Assembly (NCBI GenBank): GCA_023228865.1 | Contig: JALOAH010000075.1 | Coordinates: 1-18,095, forward strand | Direction of reading: 5' to 3' | Length of the DNA: 18,095 nt | Source of the DNA: Porticoccaceae bacterium | Lineage (GTDB): Bacteria; Pseudomonadota; Gammaproteobacteria; Pseudomonadales; Porticoccaceae | Shown here: positions 1-8,111 of the stretch, in pieces | Layout of the letters: each line of letters begins with the position of its first letter | Position numbering within the stretch: position 1 is the stretch's first letter | The notes under the pieces: generated by a model | Seen by the model: the letters and a program-made list of their open reading frames with translations, nothing else | Told to the model about the DNA's origin: nothing | Database searches by the model: none | Translations under genes and position numbers: made by a program

Positions 1-196
1 ACAGGAATATCCTGGAGATTTTCAGCGCGCTTGGTTGCAGTTACGATAATTTCTTCCAGAGCGCCGCTTGATTGCGCCAGCGTGTTTGCCGAGATTGCTG
101 CAGATAAGGCCAGCGTGCCATAGGCGGTGAGCGTGCGAAGCTTTGGTCTTGTGATTGTTGGCTTGAATAATAGGTGCAGGTCTGTTGTTTTGTCAT
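1..196 (-). CDS. TonB-dependent receptor, N-terminal fragment with an apparent frameshift in the signal peptide
   Basis: Read on the minus strand, the frame reaching the left edge encodes a hydrophobic, signal-peptide-like segment ending ANTLAQ, then LEEIIVTATKRAENLQDIPV. This is the TonB box plus the start of the plug domain of outer-membrane TonB-dependent receptors, which import siderophores, vitamins, carbohydrates or other nutrients. Only about 60 residues are present and the substrate cannot be inferred. The best start is the ATG at 196-194, with an AAGGGG ribosome-binding site at 210-205 and an 8-base spacer. It is out of frame with the receptor. The receptor frame has a stop at 200-198 and no ATG, GTG or TTG before the signal peptide. 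Adding one A to the AAAA run (188-191) would give MTKTTDLHLLFKPTITRPKL and join the two. This is either a base-call error, a real frameshift allele or slippage. Family confidence is high; whether the gene is intact is unknown. Confidence 0.75.
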
Positions 197-308
197 CTTA
201 GTATCCCCTTATTTCCTTGTATTGAAGTTATATCCAAACAGGGTTGCCATGCGCACATCAATTTGTTTATCAACCATCTGTTATGAATACAAAGTTATTT
301 CGGTTGAG

Positions 309-344
309 TTGTCAGTGCGCCGCTTGTCGCAGGCGCGCTGACAA
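309..344. repeat. 13-bp inverted repeat (stem-loop)
   Basis: TTGTCAGTGCGCC (309-321) pairs with GGCGCGCTGACAA (332-344) around a 10-base loop. Twelve pairs are Watson-Crick and one is a G-T type pair. No T-run follows on either strand, so it does not look like a standard intrinsic terminator. It lies about 110 bases upstream of the receptor ATG and could be an mRNA hairpin or a protein-binding dyad. Confidence 0.6.
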
Positions 345-425
345 GCCCAATAATAGGAGACAATAATCGTTTGCGCAATATCAGTTTTAATTCTTTGTTA
401 TTAAATGATTATTTTTGTATTGGTG

Positions 426-500
426 GGGGCTTCAGCTCGTTTTTTGTTGCCTATATTGAAGATGGCTATAATTATTCGTCGAGTTAAAAGCAGAAGCCCC
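426..500. repeat. Spaced 11-bp inverted repeat flanking a promoter-like segment
   Basis: GGGGCTTCAGC (426-436) and GCAGAAGCCCC (490-500) are inverted copies with a single mismatch, separated by 53 AT-rich bases. On the minus strand this lies in the 3' region of the LLM transcript. The function is unknown. Confidence 0.45.
444..472 (+). promoter_or_regulatory. Possible sigma70-type promoter, plus strand
   Basis: TTGTTG (444-449), a 17-base spacer and a perfect TATAAT (467-472). It would direct transcription antisense into the 3' end of the LLM gene, where I see no plus-strand gene. In AT-rich DNA this may be chance. Confidence 0.25.
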
Positions 501-526
501 AGGCTGTATTTGATGTTAACCCCTTG

Positions 527-1582
527 TTAGGGGCGATGCTTTGGCCACTCTTGCATTAATGAGCCCAGATCCGCGGGGGGGCTGCCGTGGATAATGACCT
601 TGTCGGCGCCGGCATCAAACAGTGAGCGAATAAAACGTGCGCCATTGGCAGCGCTGCCCACCGCATTGCAATCTTCAATCCATTCGCGGGGATAGAGATC
701 CCGATAGCGGCGCAGATCATCCAGATCCCGGGAGGCGCCTTCATCGCCCATGCCGCCACTTTGACTGGCCTGGGCAAATACTGCCTCTTTGACGATTCTG
801 GCCTTTTCGGGATCCCAGCCGTTCGCCTTCACCAGGACGTCGATCATGGGCAGCATGAAATAGGTGTTCATGCGGCGCACGACATAGTTGAGCATTTTTT
901 CCTCACTGACATCGCAGGCAGTGACCGCAACGGCACAAATTTTCACGGATGCCGGGTCTCTGCCCGCTTCTTTAGCCGCTGTTCTGACAACCTCTACAGA
1001 ATGCCTGACAGCCGTGGTATTCAGGCAGGAAAACAGAATCACGCCGTCGCAGTGCGCCCCTGCCCACGCCAGAGATTTATCGCCCACGGCGCCCATATAA
1101 ATCGGCGGCATTTTTTCCAGGGGTGCGCCCAGCACGGCGCCGTTCAGTGTCCAGCCATCACTGGCGGCAGTGACCACTTCTCCCCGCCAAAGGCGTTTCA
1201 TGGCGTCGATGTAGCGACCGATCAGTGGCAGGGTGGATCTCGGGACGCCGAGCATGTCTGAGAGTTTTGGCTGGCCGTGGCCGACACCGAGAATAAATTT
1301 ATTGCCGGTCATCAACATCATGGTGGATGCAAAGGAGGCCACAATATAGGGGTTTCTGATTTGTAGATTGTTAATAAGCCCGGTGGCGATAGTGGAGTTG
1401 GGCGCCGCCGCCAGGGCAGCGCCACAGAGCGCGCCGATGTCTTTGGTGCCTGGCCGTTCCGAAATCCAGACAGTGTTGAGGCCAAGGCGTTCGCCCTCGC
1501 GAACTTCGCCAAGCAATGGTGTCGGATCTGGAACGTGTCCGCCCAGGGTCCAATAACCTAATTCGGGATAGGGTTGTGTCAT
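527..1582 (-). CDS. LLM-class flavin/F420-dependent oxidoreductase
   Basis: A 351-residue luciferase-like monooxygenase-fold (TIM barrel) protein. The N-terminus carries LGYWTLGGHVPDPTPLL and a GLNTVWISERPGTKDIGAL strand-helix, followed by TGNKFILGVGHGQP, a usual family signature, and RLWRGEVV. The C-terminal half contains AGRDPASVKI and DAGADKVIIHG. The layout resembles the mycobacterial MSMEG_2249-type subgroup that is annotated as F420-dependent; cofactor (FMN or F420) and substrate are not determinable here. The frame is open upstream to 1789, but the ATG at 1582 is the best start: it has AAAGGA at 1596-1591 with an 8-base spacer, and the family-like sequence begins there. The gene is divergent from the FAD oxidoreductase at 1963, with a palindrome 31-45 bases upstream of this start, so both may respond to one regulator. 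The downstream receptor gene is on the same strand, more than 300 bases away. Confidence 0.88.
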   Translation of the reverse strand: MTQPYPELGYWTLGGHVPDPTPLLGEVREGERLGLNTVWISERPGTKDIGALCGAALAAAPNSTIATGLINNLQIRNPYIVASFASTMMLMTGNKFILGVGHGQPKLSDMLGVPRSTLPLIGRYIDAMKRLWRGEVVTAASDGWTLNGAVLGAPLEKMPPIYMGAVGDKSLAWAGAHCDGVILFSCLNTTAVRHSVEVVRTAAKEAGRDPASVKICAVAVTACDVSEEKMLNYVVRRMNTYFMLPMIDVLVKANGWDPEKARIVKEAVFAQASQSGGMGDEGASRDLDDLRRYRDLYPREWIEDCNAVGSAANGARFIRSLFDAGADKVIIHGSPPADLGSLMQEWPKHRP

Positions 1583-1612
1583 TATGGGGTTCCTTTGAGT
1601 TTTACCGTGAAA

Positions 1613-1627
1613 TGTTGGCAGCCAACA
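1613..1627. promoter_or_regulatory. Perfect 15-bp palindrome, candidate operator
   Basis: TGTTGGC-A-GCCAACA is a perfect 7+1+7 dyad located 31-45 bases upstream of the LLM start codon, a typical position for a repressor operator. No regulator gene lies next to it in the window, so the binding protein is unknown. Confidence 0.45.
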
Positions 1628-1771
1628 GTTGCTCAGTTTGGCAGTACTGTCCATCCAAACAGGGGGTGGAAAATATTTCCACATTCTGTCGGTTTTATCC
1701 TCAGGAATCATATACGAAGTGATTGCTGGAACAAAGCATCTCCAGATTTCTATTGAGTTAAAATCTAATAA

Positions 1772-1799
1772 GTGACGTTGTGGTGTCAAAGTGTATAAT
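1772..1799 (+). promoter_or_regulatory. Candidate promoter of the FAD oxidoreductase
   Basis: A perfect TATAAT (1794-1799) is preceded after 16 bases by GTGACG (1772-1777), which matches 4 of 6 positions of TTGACA. Transcription would start near 1806, giving an untranslated leader of about 157 bases before the ATG at 1963. Confidence 0.45.
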
Positions 1800-1962
1800 T
1801 AGCCCCAGTTTTACATCGGTTGGCGCCTCGGTGGCTGAGGTCTGGAGCCAGCTGTGCCATCTCCGCAACCTGGGTTTATCTGTTTGTCGCTCAGGCTATT
1901 TCTATTTCGGGGTGTATGGTTGTTTATATGGTTATCCAAATAATAGCGATTGGGAGAGTTCA

Positions 1963-3279
1963 ATGAAATTTATTGTCATAGGCGGCGGTCCTGCAGGTTG
2001 TGCAGCCGCGTATACCCTTACCAAACAAGGCCATGAAGTTATTTTATTTGAGGCGGATGACGCGGTGGGAGGGCGAACCAGGCAAATTCAGATCGGTAAT
2101 TTCAGCGTTGGTGTTGGCGCGCTGTTTCTTATGGGCGGTATCTATCCGCGCACCACGGCTCTTCTCAAAGAGATGGGGCGCGAAGGCGATCTGATTCCCT
2201 GGGGCGGTGCTTCTGAGCTGATGGACAAGGACAATTCCCGCTATCCGGTCAGTTTTGTCGATCTTGCCAGTTATTTAAAAATACCCAAGCTCACCTTTGG
2301 CGACCGGGTCAAAATTGTCCTGGCCGGGCTTAAAGTGTTTTTTAGCCCCGGCGCCAAAAACCCTTTTGACGGCGAGGATCTCGCCCGCTATGACCGGGGT
2401 GAAGATCTGGAAACCTGGTCGAGAAAAAACCTCGGCGATCGCCCCTACGAATACATTATCCGCCCGTTGTTCGATTTTTTGTACGCAGTTCCCCCCAGCT
2501 GGTTGTCGACACCTTTTCCCATTGCCATTATTCAGCAGGCGCTGAAAATGAAACTTTCCGTGCCCCCCAAAGGGCCTGGCCAGGTGAGTGAATGGTTGGT
2601 TGAAAGCAGTAAAAACCTCAAGCTTTATCTTTCGACACCGGTGGAAAAAATTCGCCAGGCGGGCGCCGGGTTTGAGGTGGAGGCCAAGGGTGAAACCTAT
2701 TGCGCCGACGGTCTGGTGGTAGCCACGGAAGCCTACACGGCAGCGGAGCTGATGAAAGATTTTATTTCTGCGGATTCATGCAGAAAACTGCAGGATGCTC
2801 CCTACACCGATTACGCCCATGTGCAGATCGGCTACGATAAAAACCCCTGGCCGGATTATCCCGCCGATATTGTCATGCCGGTGGGATACGGTGAAGGTCC
2901 GCGCAGCGTTGGCGCCATGGTGTTGCAGAGTCGCCGTCAGCCCGATGCGGTTCCTCTCGGTGGCGAAATGGTTGGCGTCTATTTCACCACGCCGCCCCTT
3001 GAGCATATGAGTGACGAGGACATTATTCAGGATGCGCTGGCTTATGTGCACAGAACATTCGGCAAGCCGGAAGCCGAGCCCGCTTTTATCAAGCTGTTTC
3101 ACTACAACAAAGGCCTGAATATTGCCAAGCCCGGCGCCTACAGTATGCTCGATGGCTTGCGCACCGAACTGCCCAAAAAAGTATTTCTGGCGGGCGATTA
3201 TTTTTCGCAGGCCGGTGTTGAGGCGGCCGTGTTCAGTGGCGAGAGAGCCGCCAACCAATTGTTGAAATCCCTCGCTTAA
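1963..3279 (+). CDS. FAD-dependent oxidoreductase, amine oxidase/phytoene desaturase type
   Basis: A 438-residue flavoprotein. The N-terminus MKFIVIGGGPAGCAAAYTL is a Rossmann dinucleotide-binding motif (GGGPAG, residues 7-12), with the acidic residue of the second strand in VILFEADDAVGGRTR. The GGR motif there is shared by monoamine oxidases, phytoene desaturases and protoporphyrinogen oxidases. The C-terminus VFLAGDYFSQAGVEAAVFSG is the second FAD-contacting motif. The middle contains helical substrate-domain sequence (residues about 90-240). The chemistry is probably flavin-linked desaturation or amine/alcohol oxidation; the substrate is unknown. The start is the ATG at 1963, preceded by GGGAG (1952-1956), because the fold begins immediately. 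No signal peptide is seen, so it is probably cytoplasmic or membrane-associated. It is transcribed away from the LLM gene and ends at a strong hairpin terminator. No carotenoid or haem pathway gene lies nearby to narrow the role. Confidence 0.88.
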   Translation: MKFIVIGGGPAGCAAAYTLTKQGHEVILFEADDAVGGRTRQIQIGNFSVGVGALFLMGGIYPRTTALLKEMGREGDLIPWGGASELMDKDNSRYPVSFVDLASYLKIPKLTFGDRVKIVLAGLKVFFSPGAKNPFDGEDLARYDRGEDLETWSRKNLGDRPYEYIIRPLFDFLYAVPPSWLSTPFPIAIIQQALKMKLSVPPKGPGQVSEWLVESSKNLKLYLSTPVEKIRQAGAGFEVEAKGETYCADGLVVATEAYTAAELMKDFISADSCRKLQDAPYTDYAHVQIGYDKNPWPDYPADIVMPVGYGEGPRSVGAMVLQSRRQPDAVPLGGEMVGVYFTTPPLEHMSDEDIIQDALAYVHRTFGKPEAEPAFIKLFHYNKGLNIAKPGAYSMLDGLRTELPKKVFLAGDYFSQAGVEAAVFSGERAANQLLKSLA

Positions 3280-3297
3280 AGTTTCAGGGGTGAAAGC

Positions 3298-3330
3298 AAA
3301 AAAGGGAATGGCTTGCCATTCCCTTTTTTT
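3298..3330. terminator. Bidirectional rho-independent terminator
   Basis: GGGAATGG (3304-3311), tetraloop CTTG, CCATTCCC (3316-3323), then seven T on the plus strand and a matching A-run upstream for the minus strand. It sits between the convergent FAD oxidoreductase and molybdoenzyme genes and can serve both. Confidence 0.92.
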
Positions 3331-3351
3331 ATTCCTTGGCAACGTGGCCGC

Positions 3352-4077
3352 CTATTTGTTTTGTTGCGCGTAGTAAGCCTGTGCAGCCTTTGCCTGTTTT
3401 TTCCTTGCCAGTGGCATCAGCGCTTTATAGAGAGGGCGGATCAGCCAGTTGGGAAGAAAGCGGGCGCGCTCCTCGTAGGCCACCCGGCCGCGGGGGTGAT
3501 CCATCAAATTGGGGTAGGGCAGAGGAAAACGGTAGTTTCTCCTGTCCCGCCAGAATTCGATGGCCTTGATGTGTTTGACATTCTTGTAGCCGTAGTGGGC
3601 GGGACAAATCAGGCGCAGGGGCGCGCCGTGCTCAAGTCCCAATTTTTCGCCGTTGTGGGTGTCCACCAGCAAGACATCATCAGCCATTAAATCCTGCAAT
3701 TGCATGCTGCAGGCGTAGCTGTCCTGGCCGCGAAAGACCACAAAGGTTGCCCCCTGCTCAGGTTTGGCAAGGGGTTCCACGACCTGCTGATAAAAATCCC
3801 GAAAGCGGACACCGCCCCAGTGTTGATTGCGAACCGACCAGGTGGTGACGCAGTGAAAATCCGAGTGCTGCTCAACCCTTTCGAGGGTGTCGAGTTGGCC
3901 GTCGAGGGTGAATGGCGCGGCAACATCGCCGCTGATACCGATCCGCAGGCTGTTCGGTTGCTGGGGAAAACGGTAGGCGAAGAAACCCAGACCAAAGCGA
4001 TCAAAGGAAGGAAACTCCTTTTGATGGGGGGGGAGGGCTGCCTTGCTCTCGCTCGGGATTGTTTGTTGTGTTGTCAT
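3352..4077 (-). CDS. Sulfite oxidase-fold molybdopterin-dependent oxidoreductase
   Basis: A 241-residue protein of the oxidoreductase molybdopterin-binding family, which includes sulfite oxidase and MsrP/YedY. The sequence DFHCVTTWS (Cys76) matches the conserved Cys that coordinates molybdenum. GVRFRDFYQQV, DDVLLVDTHNGEKLGLEHGAPLRL and HYGYKNVKHIKAIEF are the usual cofactor-pocket segments. Unlike MsrP there is no twin-arginine signal peptide: the N-terminus is polar, which suggests a cytoplasmic enzyme. The C-terminal tail is basic and Ala/Gln/Lys-rich. No gene for a haem partner such as MsrQ or a cytochrome is adjacent. The start ATG at 4077 has AGGAGG close upstream. It is convergent with the FAD gene and shares its terminator; purL lies upstream on the same strand 85 bases away, so transcription from purL may continue into it. 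Substrate unknown. Confidence 0.85.
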   Translation of the reverse strand: MTTQQTIPSESKAALPPHQKEFPSFDRFGLGFFAYRFPQQPNSLRIGISGDVAAPFTLDGQLDTLERVEQHSDFHCVTTWSVRNQHWGGVRFRDFYQQVVEPLAKPEQGATFVVFRGQDSYACSMQLQDLMADDVLLVDTHNGEKLGLEHGAPLRLICPAHYGYKNVKHIKAIEFWRDRRNYRFPLPYPNLMDHPRGRVAYEERARFLPNWLIRPLYKALMPLARKKQAKAAQAYYAQQNK

Positions 4078-4162
4078 TTGGCCTCCTGTTTTCAGTTGGT
4101 TGTTGTCGCCGATTGTCGCCGCGAAGCTAGAGCATTAGTTATAAAACAGTCACTTGCAAGGG

Positions 4163-7100
4163 TCAATCAACAAATACCCTGGCGTTTCTGAACAGGCGCA
4201 TCCAGCCGCTGTCACCGCCGCGCCATTCATCGGGGTGCCAGGAGTTTGTCGCCGCCCTGAATACCCGCTCCGGGTGCGGCATCATAATAGTGACCCTGCC
4301 GTCCCTTGAGGATAGACCGGTAATGCCGTGGGGCGAGCCATTGGGATTGGCCGGGTAATGCTCTGTGGCGGAGAGATGATTATCGATAAAACGGATGGCC
4401 ACCATACCCGCCTGTTCCACTTGCTCCAGTGATTTCGCCGATTCAAATTCCGCCCGTCCTTCGCCGTGGGCAACGGCGATGGGCATATGGGTACCCGCCA
4501 TGCCCTGAAGCAGCACGGAAGGGCTTTGTTCAATCCTCACCAGGGAAAAGCGGGCTTCAAACTGCTCCGACAGATTGCGGACAAAGCGGGGCCAGTTGGC
4601 GGCGCCGGGAATCAGGGATTTAAGGTTGGATACCATCTGGCAACCATTACAGATACCCAGGGTAAAGGTGTCCTGGCGATGGAAAAAGCTGCTGAACTGA
4701 TCCCGCGCCAGGGTGTTGAAAAGAATGGTTTTGGCCCAGCCTTCGCCGGCGCCGAGAACGTCGCCGTAGGAAAATCCGCCACAGGCCACCAGGCCTTTAA
4801 AGTCCCTGAGACTGACGCGACCGGCGAGAATGTCGCTCATATGGACATCCACGGCATCAAAGCGGGCGCGCTCAAAGGCGGCGGCCATTTCCACCTGGCT
4901 GTTGACGCCCTGTTCCCGCAGTATGGCAATGCGGGGGCGGGACAGGTTGACATAGGGGGCGCTGACGTCATCGTTGACATCAAAAGTGGTGTTGACGCTG
5001 AGACCGGGGTCTTCGCTGAGAAGGGTGTCGAGTTCCTGTTGGGCGCAATCTGGATTGTCCCGCATTGACTGGATGTGAAAGCTGGTTTCACTCCATAGCC
5101 GTTGCAAGTGCAGGCGACTGTTTTTGTAACAGGTTTTTCCCTTCCACTTAAAGGACAGGGTGTCATCCGCAGCAAGGGTACCTATATCAGTAACGAAGTC
5201 TTCAAGTCCCGTTTTGGTAAACAGCGACAAGATCTTTGACTTGTTCGCTTTGGTGGTTTGAATGACTGCACCCAATTCTTCATTGAACAGGATGCCAAGG
5301 GGATCGTCGCCGAGGCCGTCGAGATGGATGGTGAGACCGGTGCGTCCGGCAAAGGCCATCTCCGTGAGTGTTGCCAGCAGGCCGCCATCGCTGCGGTCGT
5401 GATAGGCATTGATCCAGCCCGCGCTATTGGCCTGTTGGATGGCGCTAAAAAAATGTTTGATTCGTTCGGGGCAATCGAGATCGGGCGCCGAGTCGCCCAT
5501 TTCGCCGTAGACCTGGGCGAGAATAGAACCGCCGAGGCGATTGCGGCCAGCCCCCAGATCTATGAGCAACAAGCAGGACTCGCCGATGTCCGTGCGCAGC
5601 TGGGGCGTCAGGGTTCTGGTGACATCGGCAACAGGGGCAAACGCACTGATGACCAGGGATAGGGGCGCTGTGATGGCCTTGTGTTCGCCATTGTCGCTCC
5701 AGGCGGTGCCCATGGACATGGAATCCTTGCCCACAGGAATGGTGATCCCCAGTTTGGGGCACAGATCCATGCCGACGGCTTCGACGGTGCGAAACAGCTT
5801 TTCGTCTTCGCCGCGATGACCAGCTGCGCACATCCAGTTTGCGGAGAGTTTGATGTCGGCAATGCTGTTAATGGCGGTGCCGGCAATATTGGTAATGGCT
5901 TCGCCAACCGCCATGCGGCCGGAGGCAGGCGCATCGATAAGGGCGAGGGGCGTGCGCTCCCCCATGGCCATGGCTTCACCGGCGAGGCTGTCGTGGCTGA
6001 TGGTGGTGACGGCGCAGTCGGCAACGGGGACCTGCCAGGGACCCACCATTTGATCCCGTGCCACCATACCGGTGATGCTGCGGTCGCCGATGGTAATGAG
6101 GAAGCTTTTGCTCGCCACCGCCGGGTGCTGAATAACCCGCTCCACAGCCTCGCTGATGGCGATATTCGCAGTGCTGAAATGGCGTACTTCCGGATGGTGT
6201 TTTTCCGCCTTGCGGTGCATTTTTGGCGGTTTGCCAAAGAGCACCGCCATGGGCAAATCCACTGGTGTTGACAAGAAGTGGCTGTCATTGACCTTGAGGG
6301 TTTTTTCGGCAGTGGATTCGCCAACCACGGCGTAGGGGCAGCGCTCCCGCTCGCAAATGGCGCTGAATCTGTCGATATCGCCGGGTCGCACCGCGATGAC
6401 GTAGCGCTCCTGGGATTCGTTGCACCAGATTTCCATGGGCGACATGCCGGGCTCGTCGTTGGGCACCTTGCGCAGCTCAAAGGTGCCGCCACAGCCACCA
6501 TCCTTGACCAGTTCCGGAAAGGCGTTGGAGAGGCCGCCCGCGCCGACATCGTGAATAAAGGCGATGGGATTGTCATCACCCAGTTGCCAGCACTGATCGA
6601 TCACTTCCTGGCAGCGGCGCTCAATTTCGGGGTTTTGTCGCTGTACGGAGGCAAAATCCAGCTGTTCGCTGCTGCTGCCGGAGGTCATGGAAGAGGCAGC
6701 GCCGCCGCCAAGACCGATGAGCATGGCCGGACCTCCGAGCACCACCAGCTTGCAACCCGGTTCAAACTCGTGTTTTTCCACATGCTGGGCGCGGATATTG
6801 CCATAGCCGCCGGCAAGCATGATGGGTTTGTGGTAGCCCCGGCGCTCGCCGTCAAAGTTCTGCTCAAAGGTGCGAAAATAACCGCACAGATTCGGGCGGC
6901 CAAACTCATTGTTGAAGGCGGCGCCACCGATGGGGCCGTCGAGCATAATATCCAGAGCCGAGACGATGCGCTCCGGTTTGCCGTAGTTGTCTTCCCAAGG
7001 GTGTGTATAGCCGGGAATTTGCAGGTTGGAAACACTGAAGCCGGTGAGTCCCGCTTTTGGTTTGGAGCCGCGACCGACAGCGCCTTCGTCGCGGATTTCG

Positions 7101-8041
7101 CCGCCAGCTCCCGTGCCCGCGCCGGGAAAGGGGGCTATGGCCGTCGGGTGATTGTGGGTTTCCACCTTCATTAAAATGTGGATGGGCTCGCTGGAGTAGC
7201 CGTAAATCTTTGTCTCCGGGTCGGGGTAAAAACGCCCGGCCTGGTGGCCGCTGATCACCGCAGCGTTGTCGGAATAGGCGGAAAGGACGTTTTCTCCACC
7301 CTGTTGGTAGGTATTTTTGATCATGCCAAATAGGGAAATGGTCTGATCGACGCCGTCGATGGTCCAGGAGGCATTGAAAATTTTGTGGCGGCAATGCTCT
7401 GAATTTGCCTGGGCAAACATCATCAGCTCGACGTCTGTGGGGTTGCGATGGAGATTTTTGAAGCTATCGAGGAGGTAATCCAGCTCATCCTCTGCCAGCG
7501 CCAGCCCCAGATCCCGGTTGGCGAGTTCAAGGGCGCTGCGGCCATGCTGCAGTATATCAATGGCATCGTGGGGGCGGGGGTGGTGATGGGCAAATAATTG
7601 CCGGGCAGAATCCACATCATCGAATGCCACTTCAACCATGCGGTCGTATAGCAGACGGGAAACCTGGGTTCTGGCTTCTTTGTGGAGGGGGGTATCACTG
7701 TGGAGAAAGTAGACGACGCCTCTCTCCAGGCGGCGGATTTTACCCAGTCCGGCATTGTGGGCAATGTCCGTGGCCTTGCTGGACCAGGGGGAAATGGTGC
7801 CAGGCCTTGGCACCACAAGAAAGAGACTGCCGTCCTGAGCCTCGCGAAGGGCGCTGGGGCCGTAGGTCAGCAGGGCGTTGAGGACATTTTCCTCATCGGG
7901 TGTTAATGCTTCTTCAATATCGGCAAAGTGAATATACTCGGCGTAGAGCGAGTGAATCTCGGGAACCACTTGCTGGAGGTTTTCAAGAAGTTTTTGCTTG
8001 CGAAAAGCAGATAGTGCCGGAGCGCCGCTCAGGGTCAGCAT
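4163..8041 (-). CDS. purL: Phosphoribosylformylglycinamidine synthase
   Basis: The large single-chain FGAM synthase of Gram-negative bacteria, step four of de novo purine synthesis: FGAR + glutamine + ATP to FGAM in the cytoplasm. At 1292 residues it matches the E. coli enzyme (1295). It has a PurS-like N-terminus ([31 protein letters not shown]) and AIR-synthase-like halves with [21 protein letters not shown] and GSKPKAG. The glutaminase domain starts near residue 1037: [23 protein letters not shown], catalytic Cys1131 in LGICNGCQ, and His1256/Glu1258 in PHPER. The open frame begins at a GTG (8056), but the ATG at 8041 aligns with the E. coli N-terminus and is preferred, although its ribosome-binding site is weak (GAG about 8 bases upstream). 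It is divergent from mltF, a common gammaproteobacterial arrangement. All expected catalytic residues are present. Confidence 0.98.
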   Translation of the reverse strand: MLTLSGAPALSAFRKQKLLENLQQVVPEIHSLYAEYIHFADIEEALTPDEENVLNALLTYGPSALREAQDGSLFLVVPRPGTISPWSSKATDIAHNAGLGKIRRLERGVVYFLHSDTPLHKEARTQVSRLLYDRMVEVAFDDVDSARQLFAHHHPRPHDAIDILQHGRSALELANRDLGLALAEDELDYLLDSFKNLHRNPTDVELMMFAQANSEHCRHKIFNASWTIDGVDQTISLFGMIKNTYQQGGENVLSAYSDNAAVISGHQAGRFYPDPETKIYGYSSEPIHILMKVETHNHPTAIAPFPGAGTGAGGEIRDEGAVGRGSKPKAGLTGFSVSNLQIPGYTHPWEDNYGKPERIVSALDIMLDGPIGGAAFNNEFGRPNLCGYFRTFEQNFDGERRGYHKPIMLAGGYGNIRAQHVEKHEFEPGCKLVVLGGPAMLIGLGGGAASSMTSGSSSEQLDFASVQRQNPEIERRCQEVIDQCWQLGDDNPIAFIHDVGAGGLSNAFPELVKDGGCGGTFELRKVPNDEPGMSPMEIWCNESQERYVIAVRPGDIDRFSAICERERCPYAVVGESTAEKTLKVNDSHFLSTPVDLPMAVLFGKPPKMHRKAEKHHPEVRHFSTANIAISEAVERVIQHPAVASKSFLITIGDRSITGMVARDQMVGPWQVPVADCAVTTISHDSLAGEAMAMGERTPLALIDAPASGRMAVGEAITNIAGTAINSIADIKLSANWMCAAGHRGEDEKLFRTVEAVGMDLCPKLGITIPVGKDSMSMGTAWSDNGEHKAITAPLSLVISAFAPVADVTRTLTPQLRTDIGESCLLLIDLGAGRNRLGGSILAQVYGEMGDSAPDLDCPERIKHFFSAIQQANSAGWINAYHDRSDGGLLATLTEMAFAGRTGLTIHLDGLGDDPLGILFNEELGAVIQTTKANKSKILSLFTKTGLEDFVTDIGTLAADDTLSFKWKGKTCYKNSRLHLQRLWSETSFHIQSMRDNPDCAQQELDTLLSEDPGLSVNTTFDVNDDVSAPYVNLSRPRIAILREQGVNSQVEMAAAFERARFDAVDVHMSDILAGRVSLRDFKGLVACGGFSYGDVLGAGEGWAKTILFNTLARDQFSSFFHRQDTFTLGICNGCQMVSNLKSLIPGAANWPRFVRNLSEQFEARFSLVRIEQSPSVLLQGMAGTHMPIAVAHGEGRAEFESAKSLEQVEQAGMVAIRFIDNHLSATEHYPANPNGSPHGITGLSSRDGRVTIMMPHPERVFRAATNSWHPDEWRGGDSGWMRLFRNARVFVD

Positions 8042-8082
8042 GGATGATAATCTCACAACGTGCAGGGGAAATTAGGCTGGCT

Positions 8083-8111
8083 ATTGTACTGGAATTGATC
8101 GAGGACGACAG
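8083..8111 (-). promoter_or_regulatory. Candidate purL promoter
   Basis: On the minus strand, TACAAT (8088-8083) lies 17 bases after CTGTCG (8111-8106), 41 bases before the ATG. The -10 matches 5 of 6 positions and the -35 only 3. I see no PurR-type operator (ACGCAAACGTTTGCGT-like) in the purL/mltF intergenic region. Confidence 0.3.

Larger units (their letters stand above)
197..526. other. Intergenic region between the LLM oxidoreductase and the receptor gene
   Basis: These 330 bases contain no convincing gene on either strand. They are more AT-rich than the flanking genes. They hold the receptor ribosome-binding site (205-210), a possible minus-strand -10 hexamer TATAAC at 232-227 with no good -35, and two inverted-repeat structures and one plus-strand promoter-like sequence listed separately. 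No clear U-tract terminator follows the LLM stop codon. A 4-bp CCCC/GGGG hairpin at 520-533 is the only structure right at that stop. Confidence 0.6.
1583..1962. promoter_or_regulatory. Divergent intergenic region between the LLM and FAD oxidoreductase genes
   Basis: These 380 bases separate two divergently transcribed genes. They hold the palindrome at 1613-1627 and a second inverted pair, GTTTGG (1636-1641) and CCAAAC (1655-1660). They also hold a plus-strand promoter candidate at 1772-1799 and a leader of about 160 bases before the FAD gene. That leader has a small hairpin, CCTCGG/CTGAGG (1826-1840). The plus frame is open through the leader from a GTG at 1780, but those residues resemble no domain and the FAD Rossmann motif starts right after the ATG at 1963. 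Confidence 0.55.

Noticed and set aside
1780..1962. In-frame upstream extension of the FAD oxidoreductase by 61 residues
   Set aside because: The extension resembles no domain or signal peptide and begins with GTG inside the candidate promoter region; the Rossmann motif starts at the ATG at 1963, which has its own GGGAG.
4103..4121. Tandem GTCGCCG repeats upstream of the molybdoenzyme gene
   Set aside because: Only two short copies, too little to support a repeat element or regulatory site.
4466..7174. Long plus-strand open frames inside purL
   Set aside because: They are antisense shadows of a gene with complete PurL homology; their translations show no domain motifs.
8042..8056. GTG start of purL five codons upstream
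   Set aside because: The ATG at 8041 aligns with the known PurL N-terminus. The GTG lacks a better ribosome-binding site.
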